A DNA stretch of 64,000 bases from Pedinophyceae sp. YPF-701 (GCA_916048055.1 CAJZHL010000004.1:1-64000); one strand, 5' to 3'. Positions 11,101 to 22,660 are shown, counted from the first letter of the stretch. The notes: generated by a model from the sequence alone, not told the origin. A program made the numbers and translations.

Positions 11101-11444
11101 TGCGCAGCTCCCAGGCCAGCCTGCGCCCGCGGACGGCCAGCGCGTACGGCAGCCGACCGGCGTCGCCGCCCGCCTCGCCCCCTCAGCCGCCGCCCGCCCC
11201 GCCCGCGCCCGCCGCGATCCCCGCGCCCGCGCCAAACCCGCCGCTCGCGGCGTACGCCCCGCCGGCGCAGCAGTGGGCGCCGCCGCCGCCCCGCGCCAAG
11301 CGCCGCAAGGGGGAGTTGGCAACGCCCCCCAACCGCATGAGAGAAGAGGACCTGCAGCAGGCGCGCGTGGAGTACTTCGCGGAGCGGCAGCGCATCATGC
11401 AGCGCGTGGAGGCCGAGGCGAGGCAGCAGGCCGGCCAAGTGTGA
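8143..11444 (+). CDS. Large coiled-coil, low-complexity protein of unknown function
   Basis: Proposed exons are 8143-8203, 8475-8557 (or 8563), 8758-9825 and 9960-11444, with phases closing to about 898 residues. Exon 2 supplies a clean acidic stretch (EEVEVGADYFDPVERAKAL). Exon 3 is rich in Pro, Ala, Ser and Arg and probably disordered. Its end and the start of exon 4 form a charged coiled coil of about 110 residues with Leu/Ala heptads (ERTRERLRKVEADAAALR). Exon 4 then has Gly-rich and Ser/Arg-rich linkers, a short conserved-looking patch (IPGYLFHPELGLIPE), a proline/alanine tract and a final helix with RVEYFAERQRIMQRVEAEA character. There is no signal peptide or membrane span. It could be a cytoskeletal, centrosomal or ciliary scaffold, but that rests on composition alone. 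Confidence 0.7.
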
Positions 11445-11629
11445 CGCCCTGCGATCGATGGGAGCCCTCGCACGCGTCACCGCAGCCGTCGCCGTCCAGG
11501 TCCGCCTTGTCAGCGTCCGCCGTCAGCGGCTACTTTTGTCCACGGCCCTATTGCAGATCCATCTTCTTTGTGTGCTTGTTACAAGTTGACAAGTTTCGTC
11601 AAACAATGGTTCATTTCAAGGTGGGCGTG

Positions 11630-12322
11630 TCAGCTGCCAACGGACTGCTTGCCGGCGGCCTTGGCTGCCTCGAGCTTCCGCTCGGCTTCTTCGACCGCGT
11701 TGGTCATCCACGTCCGGAACCCGCCCTCGAATTTGTCCCCCCCTTTGTACCCCGGGGGAATCTCTGGCATGTGCTCCTGGAGCTCGGGGGGGGGCTTGAA
11801 CACCACCTGGAACTTCTTCCAGTCCGGCTCCCGGTAGTAGCGGTTCTGCGCGCCAGTTGCGGGCTCGCGGCGGGCGCGTCAAGCTGTGCGTCATGAGAAA
11901 AAACAAAGACACACCTTGAGCGATGGGCAGGCAGACCGGGGGTGCCGCACCGTGGCCGCTGGCTGCCAGGCCATCTTCCCCTTGTCCGGCCCCGAGAACA
12001 TCAGCTTCCGTCGCAGCTGGACGCGCTTTTTCCGTCCCTCGTACACGGCGCTGTGCACCTCCAGCACCTCAGCGCCGTACAGGCGCTCCAGGTACTGCCG
12101 AACTTCGACCTGCGAGCGGGGCAATGAGTGTGATGATTCGGCGTGCGGTCAGCGACGAGCCGCGGGGCGGTGGCGCTGCGGGAGGCCGTGGCTCACCTTG
12201 CTGTAGTGCGGTGGGGTGCGGAATTGGAGCCAAGGAACGTACTTCCCCGCGCGCAGGCGCTCCTCCTGGTCCGCTGTCAAGTTGTGGACTTGCAACGGGA
12301 TGTTCGCGAACACGCTGGGCAT
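11630..12322 (-). CDS. MRPL23: Mitochondrial large-subunit ribosomal protein uL23m
   Basis: Exons run from 12322 to 12197, 12109 to 11915 and 11845 to 11630, encoding 178 residues. The first exon starts MPSVFANIPLQVHN. The second carries the uL23 signature around VRQYLERLYGAEVLEVHS, followed by a basic segment (EGRKKRVQLRRK). The third gives a REPDWKKFQVVFK strand and a family-atypical tail ending in a charged helix. uL23m sits near the polypeptide exit tunnel of the mitoribosome. An ITGEWHR segment precedes the ATG in frame and follows a CTGCAG acceptor-like site, so a further upstream exon carrying the targeting peptide is possible. The gene is convergent with the coiled-coil gene (stops 185 bp apart). 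Confidence 0.8.
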
Positions 12323-13197
12323 TCGGTGCCACTCCCCCGTGATCTGCAGGGCGGGACGAAAAGGGGGGGCGATGGTCGTGTTGGTGGACGCAGCAGTCGG
12401 AGTGTGTCCACCACGCAGATGGGTTCACCGCGGCTACTTGACACCGCCGCGCACGACGTCAGCAGACGCGCTGAACCGTCAGGGCGCGGGGGCGGACACC
12501 GCGAGCTCTCTCAGCTCCGTGCCGCTCGTGGCAGCAGGAATGTTGCCGGAAGAACGCATGGAAAGGAAGAAGAATCATTGACGCCATTCGACGTGCGACG
12601 ACGCTCCCGCGTGATCGCAGCGTTCGCGCGCTGGGCAGGGCTTCCTGTGTTGATCAGGGCTGCGCTCGTACCCTCGTGTACGCTTGCAAGAGCTTCTTCT
12701 TCCCCCCCATCGTGACTATCCCTGATCTAAATGTCCCTCTCAGCTATTCTCCTCGCTCCCCTATGCCGTGCTATGGCTTCCACGGGCTCTCTATGTCACG
12801 CAAGACTCATCTTGCGGTCTCTGCTCGTCGCACGCGCGCTCCACAGGCCTATTCTGTGCTGTCACGAAGTGTCAGTGCCACGCCCTCGGACGCGGAGATG
12901 TAGGACCGCTCCCCAGTCCCCGTGTGCGACGTGCCGGCCCCGCTGTGAGTGTCCTCCGGGGCCGCAGCACGGGCGGGGCGCGAAACAGTGCCGTCAGGAC
13001 CCGCCCACCGCTGTCAGTTCCGTGACAGCTGCGTCCTGCTGCGCGCATTGCAGTGCTGCTCGCCCGCACCCATCGTCGTGGGCACATCGGCGTGCGGAGC
13101 TTGCTGCAGCTGGTCGAGTGGTTCTTCGCGTGGCCGCAGCGGTCGGCGGCGACATTGCCGCGCTGGAGCAGCGGGTCGCGTGTGAGTAGTTCTAGGG
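12323..13197. other. Intergenic between divergent uL23m and PheRS alpha
   Basis: About 875 bp lie between the two start codons. I see no convincing coding signal. It may hold an upstream exon of uL23m and the promoters of both genes. Confidence 0.45.
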
Positions 13198-15722
13198 ATG
13201 TCGGCCGCGGAGATCGAGCCGCGGCTTCTGCAGGCCATCAATGCGGATCAATCCATCGCCGACACCGGTCCCTGGGCCGAGCAGAATGGATTCGATCACC
13301 TGGCGGTGGTCGGCGTGATGAAGTCTTTGATAGCTGCCGAATTTATCGAGTCTGAGGTGCGCATCTCCCCGCCGTGTGCATGAATCCCGCATCAAGGGGG
13401 TCCCACGTCCTTCCGAGCGTCGCCGCGTCCATTCCCAGCACGCACGTTGGCGACATTTCGTCCTACTTCGCCTCGACAGTCGCTCTGCGGCGCGAGAACG
13501 CCATGGGCGAGATGCATCTCCTGCGGAGGAGCGCTTTACACTCTCATGCTCTAGCGCGCCCTACAGAACATCGAGAACAAGCGGTACAAGCTTACGGAGG
13601 ACTCGGAGAAGTGCATCGGCAAGGGCTCCCCGGAGGCCCAGGTACGACCACACCGCAGTCCGCTATCGACCTCAAACGCGGTCGACAAGACATCATCCCT
13701 CTTGCCCCGTCGTCCCGGGTCACGGCGTCACGCGCCCCGCCGGCGACCTCCTCGACCGCGCAGGTCTTCCATGCGGTGCCTGCCGACGGCGGGCTGCCAG
13801 TCGCGGACCTCAAGCAGACGCTCGGCGCGCTGGGCGACGTCGGGATGCGCACAGCGATGCAGAACCGGTGGCTCGGGGTAGACAAGAGCTCAGGGCAGCC
13901 GGTGCTGGTCCGGAAGGTCGAGACCATCGAGGACACGGTGCTGGGGCAGCTCGAGGCCGTGGCGGCGGGGCAGGAGCTGCCCGAGGACGTGGCACAGCAC
14001 CTCTTGAAGAAACGCAAACTGCTGCAGCTGGAGAAGTGGCTGACGTACAAGTGAGACCCCGCGCGCCGCGACGTGGACGGCCGGGCCGGTGACGGGCTTC
14101 GGGAGAGCTGCGCGGTGCCCCTCGGGGCAGCGGTGGCTGATGAGAGGGGGGCGTGTGCGGGGGCCGACGCCGACGGTGCCGTGCGCGCTGCGTGCAGGCT
14201 GACGAAGGGTCCGAAGTTCGCGGTGGTGCGGAAGAAGCAGGCGACGGAGCTCACGGTGGACATGCTGGCGTCGGGCGCGTGGAAGAGCGAGGACTTCAAG
14301 CCGTACAACTTTGCGGCCCTGGGCCTCCCGCCGGCGACGGGGCACCTGCACCCGCTGCTCAAGGTCCGCTCGCAGTTCCGCAAGATCTTCCTGCGGATGG
14401 GGTTCGAGGAGATGCCCACCAACAACTACGTCGAGTCGTCGTTCTGGAACTTCGACGCGCTGTTCCAGCCGCAGCAGGTGCGAGGACGACCCCGCCGCTG
14501 CGCCGCGCGGCGTGTGCGTGCGCGCGTGTGCCCGCCGTGCCGTGCCAGCACTACTCGCCCGCACGCGAGGACCCCAGTGCGCGTGTGGGCCTTTGCTGCT
14601 GGTAGATTGTCGTGGCGTTCAGAAGGCGGGCGCCGTCGCACCGTACGGCGTGCTCGCAAGCGATGACGCCTACACACCACGGGTTTCCTCCCACGACTGT
14701 TCGTGCGGAGCACAGACGTCCTTCCGCACTCGTTTCGCCATTCGTTTCGCTTGATATTTATATCCCTTGGTTTCGATGGAACGGCGTCGGCGTCAAGCCG
14801 GTGGTGGGCTGCACGAGTCGTGAAAGGCAACTGGACTGGCTCTGGCCATGCCAGCAAACCTGGCGGCCGCCCAGTTGGCCTTTGACAACTCGTGCACCCA
14901 ACGCGGTGTTTCATCTCCACGCCCTTTCATCTCCACGCGTACACCTGCCACGTACGTCCCCACGCGAACCTTCCCGCCCGCGCTCTGCTCGCGCAGCACC
15001 CCGCGCGCGACGCGCACGACACGTTCTTCCTGACGAAGCCCGCGACGTCCGCGGAGGGCGAGGTGGCCTACCTGGAGCGCGTCAAGGCGACGCACGAGTC
15101 GGGCGGGTTCGGGTCGCGCGGCTACAACTACTCCTGGAAGATCTCTGAGTCGCAGAAGAACCTCCTGCGCACGCACACCACCGCGGTCTCGTCGCGCATG
15201 CTCTACGCGCTGGCGCAGGAGTGGGCCGCGCAGCAGCGCACCGCCGGCAAGGGCGCCCCGCTCAAGCCCGTGCGCTACTTCTCCATCGACCGCGTCTTCC
15301 GCAACGAGGCCATCGACCGCACGCACCTCGCGGAGTTCCACCAGGTCGAGGGCCTGGTCTGTGCGCGCGGGCTCACGCTCGGCGACCTCATCGGGACGCT
15401 CAAGGAGTTCTTCGAGCGGCTCGGGATGAAGAAGATCAAGTTCAAGCCCGCGTACAACCCGTACACGGAGCCCTCGATGGAGATCTTCTCCTACTCGGAG
15501 GAGCTCGACAAATGGATGGAGGTGGGCAACTCGGGGATGTTCCGGCCAGAGATGCTGCGGCCGATGGGGCTGCCGGAGGACGCGCGGTGCATCGCGTGGG
15601 GGCTCAGCCTGGAGCGGCCCACGATGATCATGTACGGCATCGACAACATCCGGGATCTGTTTGGTCACAAGGTGTCTCTGAATCTGATTCGGAACAACCC
15701 CATCTGCCGACTCGGGTTCTGA
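13198..15722 (+). CDS. FARSA: Phenylalanyl-tRNA synthetase alpha subunit, cytosolic type
   Basis: Exons 13198-13356, 13567-13641, 13764-14050, 14198-14477 and 14997-15722 join in phase to give 508 residues, the usual length of the eukaryotic cytosolic subunit. The N-terminal winged-helix DNA-binding-like modules span about residues 1-110. The class II aminoacyl-tRNA synthetase core follows, with motif 1 around [13 protein letters not shown], the [19 protein letters not shown] segment, motif 2 around [12 protein letters not shown] and motif 3 around [27 protein letters not shown] contributes to phenylalanine binding. It works with a beta subunit (not in this window) as an alpha2-beta2 enzyme charging tRNA-Phe in the cytosol. 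The gene is intact. Confidence 0.95.
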
Positions 15723-16024
15723 CGCGGGGCGCGGACCGGCCGTGTGACGACGCAGCTAGCGGACGTGACCTGTGTCTGCGAACGTGCGGCATCAGGGCAG
15801 GCTCCGCAGTAGCAGGTGTGCGCGATGCTGCGGTGGACCGACGTGGGTCACCGCACGACGCGCCGCCGCGCATGGGCTCCTTAGACACGCGCCGCTGCCC
15901 CACTCCCCGCACGAGAAGCCGCCCCGCGCCCCGCATCTCCGTCGAACCACGTCCCAGTGCGGCCGGGTGGCACCAGGCTGGTCATCTCATCTCACCCTCC
16001 GTACGCACGTTCTCTGCCGAGCGC
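15723..16024. other. Intergenic between convergent stops
   Basis: About 300 bp separate the PheRS alpha stop from the stop of the acidic membrane protein on the other strand. No gene or clear terminator motif is visible. Confidence 0.5.
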
Positions 16025-17882
16025 TCACGCCCCAGTGAGCCTCGCAGACCGCACCAACCCGTCCGCCCGCCCGTGTGCGCCCTCCTCGTCACCCTCCTCC
16101 TCCTCGTCCTCGTCAAACTCATCGCCCTCCTGCTCCTCGTCCTCCTCGTCCTCCTCCGCCTCCGCCTCCTCGTCGTACTCCGCGTCGCCCTCCTCGTCGG
16201 CCCCCTCCTCCTCATCGTACTCCGCGTCGCCCCCCTCCTCCCCGGCACCGACCGACCCCGCCGACACATGCCCCCCCGCACTAGCGCCCTTGTGCGCCCG
16301 CTCCGCCGCGTCGGCGCCCGCCAGCCCGACGCCGTCCGCACTGACGCCGTGGGTGTCCGCGTGGTGCGCGCGCGCCACCACGTGGTCCATCTCCTCGTCG
16401 TCGTCCTTCTCTCCGAGCCGCCCCACCACCGCCTGCCCCATCCCGCCCACCGACCCCCCGCGGCCGTCCGCCAGCCGCGGCGGCGGGGCCCGCGTGAACG
16501 AGTCCGCGTCCTCGGGCGCGCCGCCGCCGCCGTGGCCCTCGTCGATGTCGCCGGCGTGCGCAATGTGGTGCGTGGGGTGGTGGTCGGCGTCCGACGCCAT
16601 GCCCGCGTCGCCGTCCCCGCCGATCCGCGCCTGCGCCGTGAGATCGGCCCCGCCGGCAGGCACGCCGGCCGCGCCGTGGTCGAACGCGCCGGCGTGCTCC
16701 GCATCGGGCTCGTGAGTGGCACTGCCTTTTGCCCCGCCCGCGACCTGCATGCCGCCCGCTGCCTGCTTGGAGGCGGCGGTCGCGCGGGACTCGCCGAACC
16801 CGCGCAAGTCTGCAAGCCCGTCCTCCTTCTCCTCGTCGCTGGTCGTGCCACCCGCTGCGCGGAGACTTCCGTCAATGGCGCGCGAAGCAGCCCCGTGCGC
16901 GTGGCCCGCGCCGGCCGCATCGCCTGCGCCGACGCCCTTCGCAGCACCCCGCGAAGCTGCCGCCGTCCGCTGCCCCGCCGACCCGCTGGTGTGCGCACTG
17001 GCGGCGTCGTTCCCCGCACCACCTCCGGCCGCCATGCCCCCGAGCGCAGCGTCCGCTTGGCTCCGGTCGCTCTGCCGCGTCGCAGCGCCCACCGTGGGCC
17101 TGCTCGCGCCCCGCGTGCGAGCGCCCTGCATCGACACCTGCGCTGCCGCCGCTGCCGCCTTTGCTGCGGATGCTGCAGGGGTGGCGCTCTGCGTCCGCGC
17201 CGCGCCGCCGGCCGCGACCCCGCCGATTGCCGCCGTCGCGGCGCTGCGCGCCTGCGCTTCGTCGACGCGCTTCTTCGGGGTCGGCGTCGGGCGCGCAGCC
17301 GCTTTCCCGCCCTCGTGGTTGTTGCCCGGCTTCGGGGCGTCGTGGCCCACGTCGGGGTCCTCGTGGTGGTCCACGAAGCCCACCATGCCGTCTCCAGCAG
17401 CCGGCACCGCCGCGCCGTGCCGCGTGGCCTTCTCGGGCCCGTGCGCCCCGCCAGCGTCCACCGCGTCGCCGTGCCACCGCTGCGCGACCTGGTGCAGGTG
17501 GTACCGCAGCTCCTCCTCGGTCGTCTTCTCCCACGCCTCCAAGCCCTGCGAGGTCGCGAGGGTGCATCCGAGGTGACGCGAGGCCGCCACCGCAGCGTGC
17601 GCATACACTGCCACGGAGCAGCAGGGCGTGCGATGCAACCGTGGGGCGTCGCACCTCGATGAAGTGGCCGACGGTCGTGTTCTGGTTGATGTCTGGCCGG
17701 TGCGCGGCGACCCAGCCCTGAACCTCCTTGTTGGACCCAAACACATACGTCGAGATCAGACACAACACGATGACTGCGCGACGACGGGAGCGGGGCCGGG
17801 CGTGTGCGCGGGCGGCGGCGTACCGCAGCCGGGTGCTCGGAGCCAACTCGGCAGCGGACATGTCGGCGGCAGCGGAAGCCAT
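16025..17882 (-). CDS. Membrane-anchored acidic low-complexity protein, unknown
   Basis: Two exons, 17882-17655 and 17545-16025, join in phase 0 for 582 residues. Residues 1-35 are basic and are followed by one hydrophobic span (AVIVLCLISTYVF, about 36-48), so the protein probably has an N-terminal signal anchor. Residues 49-76 (KEVQGWVAAHRPDINQN, then HFIE) and the start of exon 2 (WEKTTEEELRYHLHQVAQRWHGD) look folded. The rest is Ala/Gly-rich with His/Asp patches. The final about 80 residues are mostly Asp/Glu in runs of DEEEEGDEE type. A lumenal calcium-binding or structural role is possible from the acidity but not shown. The exon 2 length is supported by codon bias. Family not recognised. 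Confidence 0.65.
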
Positions 17883-19166
17883 GAGTGTCGAGGTTGAGAG
17901 ACAACATGCACACCAGTCTGGGATCTCTGGCTGTTGGTAGGGGGGCCGCCGTGCGGGGCCCATGGTCGGGACGCGACGCAGGGAATGATTGGATCGAGCT
18001 GCGCGTGGTACCGGGGCGGGAGGGTCGGCGGGCGCGGCGGGGCAGCGGGGGCGGGAGGGACGCACTGCAGAGGCTTCCGACGCATGTCATCTTGAGGCAC
18101 CGCCGACAGGCACCCTGGGCGGAGGGATGGCCATGCCTTCCGGCTTGCAGCGAGGCCCTGTGTCGAGCGTGTGCGGCGGTCGTGGGCGGAGACTGAGATC
18201 CGGACTCCTGCAGTTGAGGGTGGGCCCGAGTGTGGGTCGATCGCCGCACCGAATCGGGTTCTTGCGGCACCACAGCGTGCATGACATCTGTGAAAACCCC
18301 GTGCGCCGCCAAGGTGCAGAGATCGCGACGTGTGGGCGCTCGGGCGTGCAGCACAACGTGGGCAGTGGCAAGCAAGCACGGCGCCCGCGTCGCGACGGCA
18401 CGAAACCGCCTTCCCGCCCATATCGGGCCCAGGCAAGGGTTGTTTCTCGCCGCGTGGACCGATGTCCGCGCTGTCCACCGCCAAGGCGAGCTCAGGGCCC
18501 CGATCAAGTTAGGGCGAAGACCGACACCCGCGTTGTAGGGCGCACGAAAGGGCATGTCGATGCAGCACGCACCAGGTCATCATATAGCCGACCGCCGGCT
18601 TTGGCGTTCCCGCGCCGCATCGGCTCGGAGCCCCTGGGGCGAGACCCTCCCCTCGAACCTCGAGCCAAACGCTGCAGCTACGGGCCGGGATAGCTCGCCC
18701 GCGCTACGTAACCCGACTCACTACGTGGACGAGCGCAAGCTGGACGCTGTTGTCGCCGCAGGCGCCCCACCGGGCGTAGGGCGCGATATAAGACTCAGTA
18801 CCCCCGTTGCGAGTGCAACGACCCTGCAGCGACTCGTCAGGGCTGCAAGGGGCAAGCACGCCACCCCGCGAGGACCATTGTTCGCTAGACATGGTGCTGG
18901 CATGAAGGGACGCGATCTCAAACGACAAGGTTGACGTTGCGGCGACTGTAGTGCTGTTTTCATCCTGGCATCGGAGCGCGCGGGCAGGGGTCGCGACTTC
19001 TCCGGCCTGCCGCACCCGGGAAGCGTCTGGCTGACAAGGCATTCTGTTGCGGATACGTCGGTTGGCTGCGATAGCCTGGCGGCGCCGGTGGCGGGGAGGC
19101 TCTGCCGGTAGGCCCCTCGGTGGGGCGCTGCGCCGAGGGGGCGCGGTGGGTGTTTAGCGGGCCGCC
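17883..19166. other. 1.3-kb gene-free stretch
   Basis: This lies between two divergent start codons. The open frames are short, overlapping and lack the strong GC3 bias of neighbouring genes. A 126-codon ATG ORF at 18554-18934 has no recognisable domain and I do not support it. Promoters of both flanking genes are expected here. Confidence 0.45.
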
Positions 19167-21470
19167 ATGGACCCGCAGTTCGCGTCGATCCCCGTCTACA
19201 TCGGGCTTTTGGCGGCGTGGTTTTTCGTGTCCGAGCGGTACGTGCAGCTCCCGGTGCAGCTCCTGGTGGGCCTCACCACGTACCACGTCCCGGAGGAACA
19301 GCCGGGGTCCAGGGGCGCCGCGTCAGAGACCTTCGTCACGACGAAGAAGAAGCTGCACAAACCGCAGCCCGACAAGTACGCCCTCCCCAACGGATTCGCC
19401 CCCCCCGCCAACTTCCCACGCCTGCGCAGCCGTCCTGCTGCCCAACATGGCCCCTGGCGCGCGCCCGGCGTCTCCCGATGGCCAGGCCAGGCAGCGCCCG
19501 CCGCACGGACCCGCCGTCTGGCGTTGCGGGCGCTGTGTCAGACGGAGGATGACTTGTGCGCGGAGTGCCCTTTGCAGGCCGCAGGGCGAGCTGGTCGCCG
19601 CGAGCAAGAAGCGCAAGGCCGAGGAGCGCCGCGCGAAGGAGGAGCGCCCAGCGCTCGACCTCGGCGTCGCGGGCAACCTCGCGCACGTGCCCCTGCCGCT
19701 GTCGGCTGCTGTCGGGACCCCATTCTTCGCCGAACTCGACTCCCTCCTGTCCACCACGAGCATCTGCGCGACGCAGTACCTCGCCGGAGAGCTCCTCCAC
19801 CGCTTCACCGGCCTCCCGCGCTCCCCACTCGTCACGCTCTTCTGCCTCGTGGCGCTGTTCCAAGGTCTGTGCGGCCCCCGCCCCGCCCCGCGCGCGCCGC
19901 TCCGCTTCGCGGCTTGCTGTCCTCGCGGCGCCCGGTCCTAGCGCCGGGGCTGCGTGATTCGTCGCGCAGGGTTGCGAGCTCTGGTGCGGTGTGAGCTGCG
20001 GGCGCGACACGTGCGGCCCGACCACGGCGCGATTCTCGCGCTGTTCGGGGTGGGCGGGCTGGTGTTCGGCGGGCTGATCCTGCGGACGCCGCGGTGGCTG
20101 ATCAACTTCCGCGTCGTGGAGGCGGCGCGCGCGCTGCGGCCCAGCTTCATGCAGTGGCTGCGGGGGCTGCTGAAGCCCGCGATGGCAGCAGGCAAGGCGA
20201 CGCCGCGCACCTGCAGAAAGAGCGCCCTTTGCTATGCCTTTGAGTTCCTCGTTCACCGGCGCCCTCGGCTGCAGTTGTGTTTTCGTTGCATGTGTTTGGC
20301 CATTGCGTACTTGTGCGGCTGAGGTGACGCGGGTTTGTTGATGCAGGGGATCGCGGCGGGCCGGAGCCCGCGTTCGTATCCGCCGTTCGCGTGCTCATCG
20401 AGGAGCCCGAGGGCGGGTGGCCAGCGGTGAAGACGGTGCCGCTCCTGCTGCTGCTGCCGTTCGCGTGCCTCGCGGGCGCGGCGTCAGCGCTCCTCACGAC
20501 GCCCGCGCTGCGGGCCGCGCGGAGCTACTGGCTGTGCATGTCGCCGCCGGAGTGGGGGGACGATTACTTCAGACCCCCCCTGTTTGTGCGCACCGTGCTG
20601 CACGCCGCGGTGGTCCTGCCGATGCTCTCGTTCCTGGCGTGGATCGGACCGGCAGGCCTGCCGCTGCTCGCCCCCAGGGCGCTGCAAATCTACGTCAAAC
20701 CAGGTGCGACCTCCCTTCCTGCTGTTGGTGTCTTCTACGGTTTGCCCTGCTCTGAAGTTGAGCCGAAGCTCACCCACCTCGCACGCGTGCGCTGCGAGCG
20801 CTCCATTGTTCCTGCTTCCTCGGCGAGGCGTTCGCCGACGGTCGGCGCCGCCCCGCGCGTGCAGGTCTGGTTGCCCTCTGGGCGCTTACGCAACTTCTGG
20901 CGGCGCGGCCGCTCCTCCAGAGCTACCTCAACGGCGCGCTGGTGGCGTGGCACGACCTCAAGGTGGACGCCGAGCGCGCGAAGGACGCTCCGACGTCGCG
21001 GAAGATCGTCAAGCGCATGCGCGCCACCAACGACCTCATCTTCAGCTACCTCGGACGCGTGGCGACGATGATGGTGGCGCCGGCCTGCCTCCTGCTCGCG
21101 GGCGCGATCCTCTACGTGTCGCGGGGCACGCCCGGCATGGGCACCACCGCGGCACCCATCTCCGCAGTCGGACTGAAAGGATTCAAGTGCGCAACACGGC
21201 CCCCTCCCACGGCGTGCTGTCCGCAGCGCTGCGCCGCGCAGCTCCGCTGCCTGCTCAGCGCTCGCACCGACCGCACTGATTCGCTGTTGTCGCGCGCCGC
21301 GCAGGGACCCGGTGCTGCACTTCCTCCCAATGTCGCCGGAGCTCGTGGACGCGTCGTTCCACTACCTGTCCTTCACGTCCGCGACCGTGTGGCTCGTGTG
21401 GGTGACGGCGAGCCTGTGGATGTTCCGCACGGGCATCATGGGGCACAACTCGTTCCAGCTCGCCGTGTAA
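19167..21470 (+). CDS. TMEM161: TMEM161-family multi-pass membrane protein
   Basis: Six exons, 19167-19375, 19578-19864, 19970-20191, 20347-20703, 20865-21186 and 21305-21470, close in phase for 520 residues. Intron 3 uses a GC donor. The protein starts with a hydrophobic span (VYIGLLAAWFFV), then has a basic KKKLHKPQPDK linker and a Lys/Arg/Glu-rich helix. At least six further spans follow. The order and spacing match the animal TMEM161 family: a span ending in ALLTTPALRAARSYWL, a pre-membrane loop with RPPLFVRTVLH, a span into MLSFLAWIGP, then RPLLQSYLNGAL with a charged helix and VAPACLLLAG. The C-terminus ends in a last span and GHNSFQLAV. Cellular role is poorly defined in any lineage. 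I am fairly sure of the family from this segment-by-segment match. Confidence 0.75.
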
Positions 21471-21782
21471 TAACGAGCTTCTCTGTCTGTGTTCCGATCT
21501 CGCTTGCCGCGGCCCTGACCGAGTGCGTGGCACGGACAGCCGCCTCGCGACCGCGCGGTGCGGAGCGCTTGGGTTCTCCAGCGCTGGCGGCCAGGCGGTG
21601 TGCGACATGAGTGAGGAGGGGTCTCTCTGGAGCCCGCCCCCGCTGAGAACGGCCGGGGTCTTTGGCCGAGCACCGCCTGCGTTTCTCGCATCTCCTGCAC
21701 AAGCGATTCGCAGTGGTGCATCGAACGCGGGGACGACGGTCTGTGCTCTGTCGCGATCGGGGCTGTTGCCTGCAGGCGAAGC
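21471..21782. other. Intergenic, no gene seen
   Basis: Short gap between the TMEM161-like and ferredoxin-like genes. A TGTAA pentamer, the usual green-algal poly(A) signal, overlaps the TMEM161 stop codon itself, too early to be its signal. Nothing else is visible. Confidence 0.4.
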
Positions 21783-22567
21783 ATGATGCGGCCTGCTTGT
21801 AGGTCGGTCGCCGCTGTCGTTGGCAGAAAATCAGTTGCACACACACGGACATCCCCGCCAGCGGATCGTCTGGGGCAGCTGCGTCCCAACACGCAGCAGC
21901 GGAGGCCACTTGCAGCAGAGGCAGGGGAGACCGAGAGCCCCGCTGCGGCGCCCGAAGACGACATGGTCTCCGTGACGTACCGGGGCAACACCTTTCGGGT
22001 CCCCAAGGGCACGAAGCTGCGCACGGCTTTGCTCAAGAACCAGCTGTCGCCGCACAACGGCAGGGCCACCCTCATCAATTGCCGCGGCCTCGGCACCTGC
22101 GGCACCTGCGCGGTCGAGATCAAAGCAGCGGCGCAGACCGGCGCGCTGCCCGTGGCGCCGGCTGCCTGGACCGCCCAGGAGCGGCTGAGGCTGAACTTCC
22201 CGCCTCACAAGCCCCCTGGCAACCAGAGGCTGAGGCTGGCGTGCCAGGTCAGCTGCCAAGGCGACCTGGAGGTGCTCAAGCGAGACCAGTTCTGGGGACA
22301 GGGCGAGGACGTCCTCGGCGAGGTGCGCCCACCCCTTGCGAAACACGAGCCTTCCATTATGTTTTTCCAACTCCCGCGGCATCCGTAGCACTCCTGATGT
22401 TTTGTCTGGGTGCACGTGCATCGTCGACGACGGTGGCCGGCACTCGTCCGCCGCTGCAGGTTGCCCCGAGTGACGACCTGACGTGGTTCGGGCCGCTTGA
22501 GTTCGTCCTGGATCCAAACGCGGGCGCTCTGCCCGACAAGAAAAGCAACGGCCAGGACGGGAAGTAG
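21783..22567 (+). CDS. 2Fe-2S ferredoxin-like protein with organelle-type N-terminus
   Basis: Two exons, 21783-22322 and 22460-22567, give 215 residues; an adjacent ATG at 21786 is equally possible. Residues 1-60 are rich in Arg, Ser and Ala with few acids until about 50, like a mitochondrial or plastid targeting peptide. The beta-grasp ferredoxin domain starts at about 61 (VSVTYRGNTFRVPKG). Cluster ligands are probably C100, C106, C109 (motif CRGLGTCGTC, x5/x2 spacing as in adrenodoxin rather than x4/x2 of photosynthetic ferredoxins), and C154 or C158 in ACQVSC. The C-terminal exon has DLTWFGPLEFVLD. Plant NDH-associated ferredoxin-like subunits have a similar overall plan, but I cannot assign that role. 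It probably serves in electron transfer or as a structural cluster protein in an organelle. Confidence 0.8.
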
Positions 22568-22660
22568 GCGGACCGGGAGCACGCAGACGCATCGATCGCC
22601 GAGCTCTCCTGCCTCAGACCGGCTGCGTCTGCGGCCTGTGCGTCTGACACAGCCGCTGGG

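Noticed and set aside
15221-17662. 813-codon plus-strand frame spanning PheRS alpha and the acidic gene
   Set aside because: It crosses two well-supported genes on different strands and has no domain content of its own.
15982-18555. 857-codon minus-strand frame over the acidic protein gene
   Set aside because: Arg/Thr/Pro-rich alternative frame. The acidic frame has better codon bias, a proper ATG and a phase-consistent intron.
18554-18934. 126-codon ATG ORF between two genes
   Set aside because: Lacks GC3 bias and any domain. It may be chance in a stop-poor sequence.
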